DNA of 64,000 nucleotides from Chryseobacterium rhizosphaerae (GTDB lineage Bacteria; Bacteroidota; Bacteroidia; Flavobacteriales; Weeksellaceae). Below, in pieces: positions 34,037-42,976 of the stretch; position 1 is the first letter of the stretch, and every line of letters starts with the position of its first letter. The DNA lies in NCBI RefSeq assembly GCF_003385455.1, contig NZ_QNUF01000007.1:1-64000 (forward strand), read 5' to 3'. Below the pieces are notes generated by a model. It did not search any database, was not told where the DNA came from, and saw nothing but the letters and a program-made list of their open reading frames with translations. The position numbers and the translations under genes were made by a program.

Positions 34037-34462
34037 CATTATTCAATACTTGAATAATAAACCAACCACATTATAAGTCTGTTTAAACTTGACCACAAAT
34101 CGAAGATTATCTCCTTTCAGTCGACGAATATTATTTCGACGTAGTCAAAAGTCACACAATATTTTTAAACACTTAAGCTATTTAAGTTATATACTTTGTG
34201 TATAAGAAGTACACTAAAGTTTTGTTGAAAATCAAAGAGTTTCATCTTATGTGAACTTAATTGTGCGGTATTCCTTTAAACTTTCTAAAGTGTACTAAAG
34301 TGTCTGAAAATAAAAGCTTTTGTGGTTTAGTAAAAAAGATTAAACAGCTTTTATATATTGACATGATCATATTATTTTCCTGAATTAAATTTGAGAAAAT
34401 AACCGTTGATAAAGAAAATTCAGCTATCAATGAAGAGCTGTAATCTACAAATGCATAGTAAA

Positions 34463-34489
34463 AAAGCCTGTATAAAACATACAGGCTTC
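34463..34489 (-). terminator. Terminator of the SusC/SusD operon
   Basis: Perfect stem AAGCCTGTA/TACAGGCTT with a 7-base loop; the minus strand continues into a T-run. It lies about 45 bases beyond the SusD stop codon. Confidence 0.75.
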
Positions 34490-34534
34490 AAAAGGTTTAC
34501 AAAATAAATGATATGAAAAAATAAGAAACTCTAT

Positions 34535-35974
34535 TTAATGAATATCCCAGAAAACTTTTGTGGTCAGTTTATCTCCACCTATGGCAGCAGCAGCTTTTGC
34601 ATAATTGGTACCATTGGTAGTTGCTTCTAAAGTTGGGTACTGTAACCTTACCGGAACTTTTCCTTCTGCATTGGCAATAGCCGTTGGAGGAGCCTGTAAA
34701 GCAGGATAATCTAATCTCCGGTAAAAATTCCAGGAAACTACCGGATGATTATACATGGCAACCCATGCCTGTTCTCCAATAGATTTTTTCCAGTTGGACG
34801 CATTGTACGGATGGTCTGAGAGATAATTCTGTGCCTCCTGGGAAGAAAGCTTCCATTCCTGGAATGAAGCCTGAACGGCAGTATTATAAAGTGCCTCCGG
34901 GCTGCCGCCAATTCCAAATCGGGCTGCTGCTTCAGCCCTGTAGAAAGCAACTTCGGTATGAGTGATCAGATTTCCTGGTGTTATAGGAATATACGCAAAA
35001 ATCCCTGGAGCAGAAAAGTCTGAAAAAACTCCCGGCAAACCAATTTCCTGTCCAATGTAAACACCGTCTACATCCTGAAAATATTTTGATATTCTTGGAT
35101 CAGAGGTTGTAATAAGGAAATCTACAAAAGGTTTTCCTCCGAAAAAGTCATCTCTCCCACTGTTGGCCAGATTTTCAAATAAAGGATTAAAATTTGGGGT
35201 TTCAGCCTGATATCTGAAAATAGCATTTTGTGATTCATCCATGATCACTCCACCGGAGATTGCTGTATTAATGCTGGATTGGGCAAGTGTGGGGTTGATG
35301 TCAGAAACGGCAATTCCCAGTTTTAAAAGAAGGGAGTTGCCAAACTTTTTCCACTTTCCTATATCTCCTCCATAAAGGATATCCCCTGCCCCAAATGTTC
35401 CTTCTCCTTCCTCCAGGTTGTTGATATCTGTTTTTAAACGAATGATAAGTTTTTCATAAATCTGTGTATCATCATCATAGGCAGGAAGCGGAAATTTATC
35501 ATTATTAAGAGCCTGGCTGTAAGGAATATCCCCAAATATATCAGTCAGAGTCTGAAAGGTATAGACGGAAAGGATATCAATAATCGCTAATTGATTCTTC
35601 TTTTTTGCAGGCCACGAGTTCACTTCTGAAGCAGCCGGCTGATACTGCTCTAGAAGTTCTTTTGCTTTATTCAGGTTATTAAGGACATTTACATAATTAT
35701 CACCCCAGATGTTATTAGAAACATTTCTTGCCGTAAAATTGTAGTTGCTTTCACTTACATATGTAGCCTCCTGCCAGTACTGCATGGTAAGCCTGAAGTT
35801 ATTTTCATTGACACTGGGTGTATTCATATAATCGCTGAGCTCCTTTTCTGCATAAGTAATCAGAGGTTCAGGTGACATATTGTAAGCTACATTAGGATCA
35901 TTATTAACATCCTCTGGGGTACAGCCTGTCAACAATACAGCCAGAAAAGATATAAGTATAATAGTATTTTTCAT
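34535..35974 (-). CDS. SusD/RagB-like nutrient-binding lipoprotein
   Basis: The 479-residue protein has a lipobox (LLTGC, Cys18) and the helical SusD-type layout: the NNYVNVLNNLNKAKELL region, DIFGDIPYSQALN, and the C-terminal NHPVVSWNFYRRLDYPAL. It is of the SusD-like_2 type that lacks the large glycan surface loop set. It caps the SusC barrel encoded 11 bases upstream. The substrate is unknown; no glycoside hydrolase is linked, so peptides or other small nutrients are possible. Confidence 0.9.
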   Translation of the reverse strand: MKNTIILISFLAVLLTGCTPEDVNNDPNVAYNMSPEPLITYAEKELSDYMNTPSVNENNFRLTMQYWQEATYVSESNYNFTARNVSNNIWGDNYVNVLNNLNKAKELLEQYQPAASEVNSWPAKKKNQLAIIDILSVYTFQTLTDIFGDIPYSQALNNDKFPLPAYDDDTQIYEKLIIRLKTDINNLEEGEGTFGAGDILYGGDIGKWKKFGNSLLLKLGIAVSDINPTLAQSSINTAISGGVIMDESQNAIFRYQAETPNFNPLFENLANSGRDDFFGGKPFVDFLITTSDPRISKYFQDVDGVYIGQEIGLPGVFSDFSAPGIFAYIPITPGNLITHTEVAFYRAEAAARFGIGGSPEALYNTAVQASFQEWKLSSQEAQNYLSDHPYNASNWKKSIGEQAWVAMYNHPVVSWNFYRRLDYPALQAPPTAIANAEGKVPVRLQYPTLEATTNGTNYAKAAAAIGGDKLTTKVFWDIH

Positions 35975-35985
35975 TGTAATAGTTT

Positions 35986-38900
35986 TTAAAAATTGACTTT
36001 CAGATTGAATGAGAAGTTCCTGGTGGAAGGCATTACCCCGGACTGATATCCTTGAATACTTCCTGAAGAAAGCCCCGCTTCCGGATCTGCATAAGGAAGG
36101 TTTTTATGGATGATCCAAAGGTTGCTTCCTGTAAACCCAAGTGTAAGGGCTTGAATTCCTGCGTTTTTTAAGAAGGTATTATTGAAGGTGTAAGAAATAG
36201 ATACCTGACGAAGCTTTATAAAACTGGCATCATAAACAAACGCTGCCACAGGAGGATCTGTTTCTAAATTCTGGCTGGAGATGGAACGGTCAAGACGTAT
36301 TGTATTGGGAATATAATGCCCCGGATTATTAGGATCCTGCATCACTCCCGGTAGAATAAGTCCCCCGCCGTTTGCTAAAGTATTTCTGACAGGATTTCCC
36401 AGGTCATTCAGGCCTACAGAATCAGGATAAAGCCCTGTTCCATATCCATAATACTGATCCAGAGAAAATATCTTACCCCCTTTTTTCCAGTCGATCTGGA
36501 AACTAAGATTGAAATTTTTATAAGTAAATGAGTTATTTAATCCTGCGATAAAATCCGACTGAAAGCTTCCTAAGTTGTGATTGCTGTCATCTGTATGGAG
36601 ATAAGCTCCGTTGGTTCCTATAATTTTATTTCCATTGGGATCATACACGAAATCTGAGCCCCAGATGCTTCCATATTCTCCGTTAAGAGGTGCATTAATG
36701 CTAATTCCTCCCTGCAGCGTACCAATTGTGATGTTTTCAATACCTTCCCTTAAAGCGGTAACTTTAGTCTTAGGATTAGACCAGTTGATCATCATATCCC
36801 ATGTGAAATTATTGATCTTCAGAGGGGTAATATTTAGCGAAACTTCGAGTCCTTTTGTCGTAAGTTCTCCTGTGTTCTGAATTTTAGCACCACTTCCTGT
36901 TGCCAGAGAAATAGGAAGCGGGAGTATCTGATCAAATGCTTTATTCCTGAACCACGCCAAATCAAATCCTATTCTGTTTTTAAAGAACTGCATATTGGTT
37001 CCTATCTCAATATTTTTCAGTTTTTGGGGAAGAAGATCTGCATTTCTTAACGTTGTATTGTAGGAGTAAACGGGATTATTTCCAAAAGAAGCCTGAGCAA
37101 TATATCTGTTTCTCAGTTGATCGGCATTAGTGTCCGAACCTACCTCTGCATAGGCTGCTCTTAGCTTTCCGAAACTTAACCAGTCTTGTTTCAGGAGGTT
37201 GGAGAAAACCAAACTTGCTGAGACCGAAGGATAATAGTAAGCTCCTTTTCCTTTAGGTAGAGCCGTCGATTGATCTCTTCTGAATGTTCCTTCCAGGTAA
37301 TAGGTGTTTTTATATCCTAAAGATGCCTGAACAAAAGCCCCGTAAATATATTTGGAATTATCTGTAATAATGGGCTTTGCAGGAGTAGCTGCTGAGTTGG
37401 AAATGGTGTAGAGATCCGGAATATATAATCCACCTGAGGTAGTCTGTGCATTAGAATAATTGGTCTGAACATTGACGTTTCCTCCCACTAATGCCTGAAT
37501 ACTCAAATTTTCTGTAATATTCTTTTTATAAGTGGCTATCAGGTCATAATTGGTTTCTGTAAAACGAAGATTGGTCACGGCATACCCTGAAGGCTGTTCA
37601 ATGGTATTAAAACTGAAAAATGCCGGAATAGAACCCACCGCTCGTCTTTCTTCAGTAATCATACTGTATCCGTCGATCCCTACTCTTCCCAGGATATTGA
37701 TGCTTTTTGACAGGTCGTAACTCAGGCTGAAGTTTCCTGCAAAGCGTTCTCTTTTGTCATTCTGGTAGTTCTTATATCGGGTAAAATAGGGATTATCCCA
37801 ATAAGCCGGCGACAGATTAACGGGAGATTTAATATTCCAGGTATAGTTTTTATCAAAAGTATCAAAAAGATATTTCTGGTACTGAATATCCACATTCGTG
37901 GGCCACCACTGTCGGAAATTACCCATAATATTATCGGTATATCCTGTAGAATTCCTTCCTTTTGTATTTTGTGTAATATAATTGGCAAAAATAGTAGCGG
38001 TAAGGTTATCTGTAATTTTATAAGAAGCATTTCCGCCAAAATTATTCTTCATTAAAGAAGAATTCGGCATGATATCCGTAGCGTTGGTATTAGAATAGCT
38101 TAACCTGAATGTAGCCCTGTCATTTCCGCCACTCAGGGCAATATTATTGGTTTGATTAATGGCTTTATCAAAAAAAGTAATAGGACCGTTTTTAGCCATA
38201 GTCCAGGGTGTTTTCTTTCCGAAATTTTGTGATTCAGGAATAAATGCGTCATATTGCCATACCATCAGATTAGGGTCATACGGTGCTCCATAGGAAGCGT
38301 CATGCCAGAAGATGGCCATGGGGCTATTTTGGTAGTTCGCAAAAACATTACCGAAATAGCCCTGTCCATATTGCGTCTGATATTCAGGAAAAGTAGATTT
38401 GTCAACAGTGGACACCGAAATACTTCCGCTATACTCCAGTCCAATTCCCTGAGTGTTTTTCTTTCCTTTTTTCGTAGTGATGATAATGGCTCCATTTTGA
38501 GCTCTAGACCCGTATAAAGCAGTTGCGGCAGCTCCTTTTAATACATTTATGGTTTCAATATCATTGGGATTGATGTCTGAAACAGGACTTCCATAATCAT
38601 AACCTCCGCCTCCATTTTGCTGACCTGTAGAATTGATATTTCTGTTGATAATCGGAACACCGTCTACTACAAAAAGAGCCTGGTTATCTCCTAAAATAGA
38701 TTTGTATCCCCTGGAAACAGCATCTATGGAACCTCCGAAATTGGTAGATTGCCTGATCTCAAGACCAGCGACTTTTCCGGAGAGATTATTCAGAAAATTG
38801 GTCGTTGGATTTCTGTTGATATCTTCACCTTTTACCTCTTGTGTAGAATATCCCAGGGATTTTTTTTCCCTTTTTATTCCCAATGCAGTAACAACAATCC

Positions 38901-39009
38901 CCTCTATATTCTGGGATTTTAGGCTATCCTGTTTTTCCTGGCTGAAGTATGTTCCACCACCCATGAAAAAAACAACGCCGGCACTTAAAAGCTTTAACTG
39001 ATATTTCAT
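35986..39009 (-). CDS. SusC/RagA-family TonB-linked outer-membrane transporter
   Basis: The 1007-residue protein has a signal peptide followed directly by the plug (EGIVVTALGIKREKKSLGYS, then LFVVDGVPIINRN and ALYGSRAQNGAIIITTKKG) and a long barrel ending in NLKVNF. It lacks the roughly 80-residue CarboxypepD_reg-like domain found before the plug in many SusC proteins. It pairs with SusD downstream. A LytTR/LytS two-component system lies just upstream on the same strand and may control it. Confidence 0.93.
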   Translation of the reverse strand: MKYQLKLLSAGVVFFMGGGTYFSQEKQDSLKSQNIEGIVVTALGIKREKKSLGYSTQEVKGEDINRNPTTNFLNNLSGKVAGLEIRQSTNFGGSIDAVSRGYKSILGDNQALFVVDGVPIINRNINSTGQQNGGGGYDYGSPVSDINPNDIETINVLKGAAATALYGSRAQNGAIIITTKKGKKNTQGIGLEYSGSISVSTVDKSTFPEYQTQYGQGYFGNVFANYQNSPMAIFWHDASYGAPYDPNLMVWQYDAFIPESQNFGKKTPWTMAKNGPITFFDKAINQTNNIALSGGNDRATFRLSYSNTNATDIMPNSSLMKNNFGGNASYKITDNLTATIFANYITQNTKGRNSTGYTDNIMGNFRQWWPTNVDIQYQKYLFDTFDKNYTWNIKSPVNLSPAYWDNPYFTRYKNYQNDKRERFAGNFSLSYDLSKSINILGRVGIDGYSMITEERRAVGSIPAFFSFNTIEQPSGYAVTNLRFTETNYDLIATYKKNITENLSIQALVGGNVNVQTNYSNAQTTSGGLYIPDLYTISNSAATPAKPIITDNSKYIYGAFVQASLGYKNTYYLEGTFRRDQSTALPKGKGAYYYPSVSASLVFSNLLKQDWLSFGKLRAAYAEVGSDTNADQLRNRYIAQASFGNNPVYSYNTTLRNADLLPQKLKNIEIGTNMQFFKNRIGFDLAWFRNKAFDQILPLPISLATGSGAKIQNTGELTTKGLEVSLNITPLKINNFTWDMMINWSNPKTKVTALREGIENITIGTLQGGISINAPLNGEYGSIWGSDFVYDPNGNKIIGTNGAYLHTDDSNHNLGSFQSDFIAGLNNSFTYKNFNLSFQIDWKKGGKIFSLDQYYGYGTGLYPDSVGLNDLGNPVRNTLANGGGLILPGVMQDPNNPGHYIPNTIRLDRSISSQNLETDPPVAAFVYDASFIKLRQVSISYTFNNTFLKNAGIQALTLGFTGSNLWIIHKNLPYADPEAGLSSGSIQGYQSGVMPSTRNFSFNLKVNF

Positions 39010-39208
39010 AACTATTGATTTTTATAACATGATTGTTAGTCAAAATTCAATAATTGGTGAAAATTATGATCAAGTTTATATATCAACAGCCTATTATCGT
39101 CTACTAAAAATAAATACGTATAAGATTGAGAATGTAATCCACGATAATCTTCTGCGATGCTAATGTATGATTATTGCAGAATGAAAAAATAATGGTTTGA
39201 CGGTATTT

Positions 39209-39910
39209 TTAAAATCCTGCCAAGGGTTTATAAGTCCTCCCCACCGGTAGTTTTTTTCCGTTAACCTGAATAACGTTTGCAGATTTTACTTCCACTTTTG
39301 AGAGGGATATAATATAAGATTTATGGATCCGGAGGAACATTTTTGGGTTCAGGCTTTCTTCAATCTTACTGATGGGCATTTTGAAAGTGAATGTTTCTGC
39401 CTTTGTATGAATATTGATGTATTCCCTTAAACTTTCGATATAAAAAATATCCTGTAGTATAATTTTAATCTGCTTCTTTCCACTGCTGATAAAAATATAG
39501 TCGCGTTCAGCCAATTCCAGTAAAGCATCTTCTGCCTGCATCAGATGTTTGAATTTTTCAACGGCTGTAAGAAACCGGTCATAAGGGATAGGCTTCATCA
39601 GATAATCAGCAATATCCAGTTCATAGCCTTCCACGGCATATTGATGGTAAGCAGTGGTAACAATGACAACAGGAGGGTTCTTTAATTTTCTTAAGAAATC
39701 AAAACCTTTTACTACGGGAAGGTGAAGGTCCAAAAACATCAGATCCACCTCATGAATACTCAAAAGATTACTCGCATAAACCGCATCGGCACATTTACCT
39801 ACAAGGTTCAGCTCTTCATCCCGGGAAACAAAATTTTCCAGAATTTCTGCGGCTATAGGCTCGTCTTCTACAATAATGCAGTTGTATTTTTTAGAGGCTG
39901 GATGTATCAT
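39209..39910 (-). CDS. LytTR-type response regulator
   Basis: The 233-residue protein has a receiver domain with the acceptor Asp61 (LMFLDLHLPVVKG), an acidic pocket (VEDEP), the conserved Thr/Lys (VTTAYHQYA and LMKPI), and a C-terminal LytTR DNA-binding domain (FIESLREYINIHT, then RIHKSYIISLSKVE). It overlaps the 3' end of the kinase gene by 20 bases. Its target could be the SusC/SusD operon that starts 200 bases downstream. Confidence 0.92.
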   Translation of the reverse strand: MIHPASKKYNCIIVEDEPIAAEILENFVSRDEELNLVGKCADAVYASNLLSIHEVDLMFLDLHLPVVKGFDFLRKLKNPPVVIVTTAYHQYAVEGYELDIADYLMKPIPYDRFLTAVEKFKHLMQAEDALLELAERDYIFISSGKKQIKIILQDIFYIESLREYINIHTKAETFTFKMPISKIEESLNPKMFLRIHKSYIISLSKVEVKSANVIQVNGKKLPVGRTYKPLAGF

Positions 39911-40964
39911 TGAAATTGATGGTTAATTGTACAATATATCGGTCAGTTTTATCTTCTACAGAAAGTATATGTTTAGGATAAAGCAACTCAAGCTGTCTGC
40001 GGATATTTTTCAGTCCCAGTTTGGTAGAATGTTCGTGAGATCTGTCTTCTTTCGAGTTTTCAATACAATACCTAAGAATTCCATCTTTCAATTGAATATC
40101 AATATGAATAAAAGCTTCTCCCAAGCTTTCGGAAACCCCATGTTTAAAAGCATTTTCAACAAACTGAATCAATATAAGCGGAGATATTTCCTGTGACGGA
40201 TTATCAATATTTTCGTTAAAATTAATGGTAAGATGGTGGTGCCTGATTTTCTGGATCTGTATAAAATCCTGGATGTTTTCAATATCCTTTTTTATAGAAA
40301 TATTTTTCTCTGCGGCTTCATAAATATTATACCTCATTATTTTAGAAAGCTGCAGGATAACATCCGGCGTTTCATCTGCCTTTTTAAGAGCCATCCCATA
40401 AATATTATTGAGGGTATTAAACAGAAAGTGTGGATTGATCTGTGCTTTCAGCATTGTAAGTTCCTGATCCAGTTTTTCGGATTTCAACTGGGAAAACTGG
40501 TCTTTCAATACATTTTTCTGTCTGGTGATTTCCACCCCAAACACCAGCCCAACCATAAAAATGAGATCCATAAAAGAATTAAAGGCTACCAGTCCGTTGA
40601 TGTACCCTGAAAGCTCTTTACCATCCTGTGTTTCTTCCACACCATAGATATAGGGGTACATTATATAATGGGTAAAAAACCGATGTCCCAACACCGCTAT
40701 TACCACAATACCAATATAAAGAGCATATTTGAAAACAGTCTTGATATGTACCTTTTCATATACATATAACAAGGAATAGGCAAGCGGGATTTTGACCAAA
40801 AGATACCCCAGCTCCAGCATAAAAGTATTCTGAAGTCTTATTTGCCATTTGAAATCCGGGAACTGATATTTTGACCAATAAAAATCAAGATAAACTTCCA
40901 GGATATAATAGAGTATCCAAAAGAGCAAATGAATACGGAGCTTAGATTTTCCGATGGGTTTCAA
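39891..40964 (-). CDS. LytS-type sensor histidine kinase
   Basis: The 357-residue kinase has about four N-terminal transmembrane helices and a His_kinase (PF06580-type) domain with the phospho-acceptor H179 in INPHFLFNTLNN, and an N-box ILIQFVENAFKHGV followed by GLKNIRRQLELL. The only sensible start is a TTG at 40964, with no in-frame upstream ATG before a stop. It overlaps the response regulator by 20 bases. There is no extracellular domain to indicate the signal. Confidence 0.9.
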   Translation of the reverse strand: MKPIGKSKLRIHLLFWILYYILEVYLDFYWSKYQFPDFKWQIRLQNTFMLELGYLLVKIPLAYSLLYVYEKVHIKTVFKYALYIGIVVIAVLGHRFFTHYIMYPYIYGVEETQDGKELSGYINGLVAFNSFMDLIFMVGLVFGVEITRQKNVLKDQFSQLKSEKLDQELTMLKAQINPHFLFNTLNNIYGMALKKADETPDVILQLSKIMRYNIYEAAEKNISIKKDIENIQDFIQIQKIRHHHLTINFNENIDNPSQEISPLILIQFVENAFKHGVSESLGEAFIHIDIQLKDGILRYCIENSKEDRSHEHSTKLGLKNIRRQLELLYPKHILSVEDKTDRYIVQLTINFNDTSSL

Positions 40965-41004
40965 AATTATTATAATTTAAATGTACAAAGTAATATTGTT
41001 CAGT

Positions 41005-41012
41005 CAAATATA
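41005..41012 (-). promoter_or_regulatory. Candidate -7 box for the LytS/LytTR kinase operon
   Basis: TATATTTG on the minus strand matches the TAnnTTTG Bacteroidota -7 consensus. A TTTG lies about 16 bases upstream. It is about 40 bases from the TTG start of the kinase. Confidence 0.4.
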
Positions 41013-41092
41013 AAAATATAAAGTCTACCAAAGTATGGTATTCATCTATAAACGACTTGTTTTTTTATGCTGTTTATGTTGATAAACAATAA

Positions 41093-41476
41093 TTACGATG
41101 TCTTTTTAAAACGGATTTCTGGGAACATGAGATTGAGAAAAGAAAAAATCAACAGGAAATTAAACTCAACACCATTGGTGCCACCCCCCACAACAAACCA
41201 GCCGTTCTGCCAGTGAACATAATAAATTCCAAAGACAAAAATCAGGATATTACAGATGGCTACAGGTTTAATATACCGGTCAATCCAGATGAGTGGGACT
41301 GAAAACAAATGGATCAGTTTAACAGCCCAGGCAATATAAAGCCCTACAGGACTGAATCCTATGGCATCCAGATAATGGATTCCAAAATTATTGACATCGC
41401 CACTGAATATAGAAATCAGGCTATGCATTAACAAAATCACTGAGAGTGCAATACGGAGGAAGAAGCTTTTTTTCAT
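41093..41476 (-). CDS. DoxX-like membrane protein
   Basis: From the ATG at 41476 (MKKSFFLRIALSVILLMHS) it has 127 residues and four hydrophobic helices, matching the DoxX-like family in length and in the SIFSGDVNNFGIHYLDAIGF and WVGWAVK-like segments. The TTG at 41515 would add a weak leader and is not favoured. Function in this family is poorly known; some members act with thiol or quinone redox systems. The upstream region shares TATATCAACAGCCT with the region upstream of the SusC gene. Confidence 0.75.
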   Translation of the reverse strand: MKKSFFLRIALSVILLMHSLISIFSGDVNNFGIHYLDAIGFSPVGLYIAWAVKLIHLFSVPLIWIDRYIKPVAICNILIFVFGIYYVHWQNGWFVVGGGTNGVEFNFLLIFSFLNLMFPEIRFKKTS

Positions 41477-41570
41477 AGAACTAAAGTAGGAAGCTCTAAG
41501 AAAATGTATTCTCAATTGTATATCAACAGCCTTTAAAAACAGATGAAAGTATTTTCCGGTTTATGCATAC

Positions 41571-41602
41571 AAAAAAAGCAGTCATTGATTGACTGCTTTT
41601 TT
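41571..41602 (-). terminator. Terminator of the rhodanese/TlpA pair
   Basis: Stem GCAGTCA/TGACTGC (41578-41596, 5-base loop) flanked by A and T runs lies just beyond the TlpA-like gene stop at 41606. Confidence 0.8.
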
Positions 41603-41605
41603 ATT

Positions 41606-42118
41606 TTAATGCTGACCTAGATTTTTCTTTAAAAAATCTTCCAGATCTTTTCCGTGAAGATTTTTAGCAATGATCATACCCTCTCCGTCTATGATGACAT
41701 TGAAAGGAAGTTCATCTACTTCATACAATTTGGCAACCGGACTTTTCCAGAACTTTAAATCACTGATCTGAATCCAGTTAATACCAAACCGGTCTATTGC
41801 TTTTTGCCAGCTTTCTTTATTTTTATCTAAAGAAACGCCAAGAATTTCAAATTTGTTGTTATTCTCCCGCCCTGAATAGGTAGTATACAGAGCTTTCAGT
41901 TCCGGCTGTTCTTCTACACAGGGGGCACACCAGGTTGCCCAGAAATCAATTAACACCATTTTACCTTGTAGAGATGAAAGCATAAATGTACTTCCGTCTG
42001 CTTTAGTCATGGTGATTTCCGGAGCCTTCTTTCCTATTTCAATGTTGTGGTTTTGAGCCATCATCAATCCTGAGAAAACAGCACAAAATAATACAGTATA
42101 GATCTTCATCTTAATCAT
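41606..42118 (-). CDS. TlpA-like thiol-disulfide oxidoreductase, exported
   Basis: The 170-residue protein has a signal peptide (about 1-21) and an AhpC/TSA-TlpA thioredoxin fold with active site C64-x2-C67 (FWATWCAPCVEE). The cis-Pro is in DELPFNVI. It probably reduces or oxidises periplasmic or exported thiols. The start (ATG 42118 or ATG 42109) overlaps the rhodanese stop by up to 8 bases, so the two are coupled. A partner in sulfur or copper handling is plausible but not shown. Confidence 0.88.
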   Translation of the reverse strand: MIKMKIYTVLFCAVFSGLMMAQNHNIEIGKKAPEITMTKADGSTFMLSSLQGKMVLIDFWATWCAPCVEEQPELKALYTTYSGRENNNKFEILGVSLDKNKESWQKAIDRFGINWIQISDLKFWKSPVAKLYEVDELPFNVIIDGEGMIIAKNLHGKDLEDFLKKNLGQH

Positions 42119-42539
42119 TTGTAGGATAATCTTTATCTAACCAATCTGTTTTAATATTTTTCGGAAGGTTCAGAAGCTTTGCATTTTTAAAGCCCATTTC
42201 CATCAGCAGGTTAAATGCCGGACGGATATTGGGACATTTTACAAAAGGACAGCATCCACAATAGATTACAATTTCTTTGTTTTTGGGAATATCCTTAAGG
42301 TAGTTTCTCAATTTCTCCAGATTCTCCGGTTCGTGAGTTGGGCCTATGTCTACAGAACCTTTAATAATGGCTTCAGGTCCTACAGAAATAATGACAATGT
42401 CCTTAGTCTTATTCTTTACAATTCGGGAAGCCAACAATGCCGGGTCCATCAGCTGACTATCTTTCCATGGATCCTGTTTTTGCTGTGCCTGGCTCAGCAT
42501 TGAGCAGACAAAACAAACCATGACAAACAAATACTTCAT
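42111..42539 (-). CDS. Exported rhodanese-like protein
   Basis: The 142-residue protein has a signal peptide (1-18) and a rhodanese-type fold (DIVIISVG start, EIVIYCGCC active site). The catalytic loop is unusually Cys-rich: C94, C96, C97 and C102 (YCGCCPFVKCPN). Rhodaneses transfer sulfane sulfur. This one probably acts in the periplasm with the coupled TlpA-like protein. The extra cysteines also allow metal binding. Confidence 0.8.
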   Translation of the reverse strand: MKYLFVMVCFVCSMLSQAQQKQDPWKDSQLMDPALLASRIVKNKTKDIVIISVGPEAIIKGSVDIGPTHEPENLEKLRNYLKDIPKNKEIVIYCGCCPFVKCPNIRPAFNLLMEMGFKNAKLLNLPKNIKTDWLDKDYPTND

Positions 42540-42633
42540 AGATTTCTATTTTTCACAAAGATAAATAAGAAGTTGACTATGGAAAGAGGAATATATCCGG
42601 AATACCGATTTATCTTTCAATTTTCTCTTAACA

Positions 42634-42897
42634 TCAAAGTTTTTTGGGAGTGATATGAAGGACGTTTGCAGCTCCCGGTTCTATAATCAGCTGGGTTCCT
42701 GAACCTGTCTCATGCTCCCTTCCCTGAATAGCCGACCCTGTTGTCAACGTAAGCTTTCCCTGAAAAACGGGATGAGGAGGAGTAAGAGCTATTTCAATGT
42801 CCTCTTCTCCAAGTTGTATAAGGATTGTTTCTGCCTCGATCAGGTGCCGTGTACCATCTTTTGAGACCGCAAATGCCTTATATGAATTATTTTCCAT
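42634..42897 (-). CDS. Small hypothetical protein (87 aa)
   Basis: The 87-residue protein is mostly beta-like (EAETILIQLGEEDIEIALTP, then GKLTLTTGSAIQG, then TQLIIEPGAANVLHITPKKL), has no signal peptide and starts with a good ATG. I do not recognise a family. It lies between the terminator after the aldehyde dehydrogenase gene and the rhodanese gene. Confidence 0.5.
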   Translation of the reverse strand: MENNSYKAFAVSKDGTRHLIEAETILIQLGEEDIEIALTPPHPVFQGKLTLTTGSAIQGREHETGSGTQLIIEPGAANVLHITPKKL

Positions 42898-42924
42898 TTA
42901 TTAATATTTTCACAAAGATAGAAA

Positions 42925-42952
42925 AAGCCCCATCCTGCATTGGGATCGGGCT
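42925..42952 (-). terminator. Terminator of the aldehyde dehydrogenase gene
   Basis: Stem AAGCCC/GGGCTT with an inner ATCC/GGAT pairing lies about 25 bases beyond the gene stop at 42977. Confidence 0.65.
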
Positions 42953-42976
42953 TGAAATAATTGAAAAATTATATAA

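Larger units (their letters stand above)
33817..34534. other. Long intergenic region with decayed repeats, no gene
   Basis: Contains the second copy of the GGCTTAA hairpin (about 33991-34036) and a TATAAGAAGTACACT fragment near 34200 also found near 4638. It also has a TAAAGTGT...TTTTGTGGT segment (about 34295-34330) that looks like an inverted relative of the stretch near 4590, and the SusD terminator (34463-34489). No convincing coding frame was seen. Confidence 0.55.
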
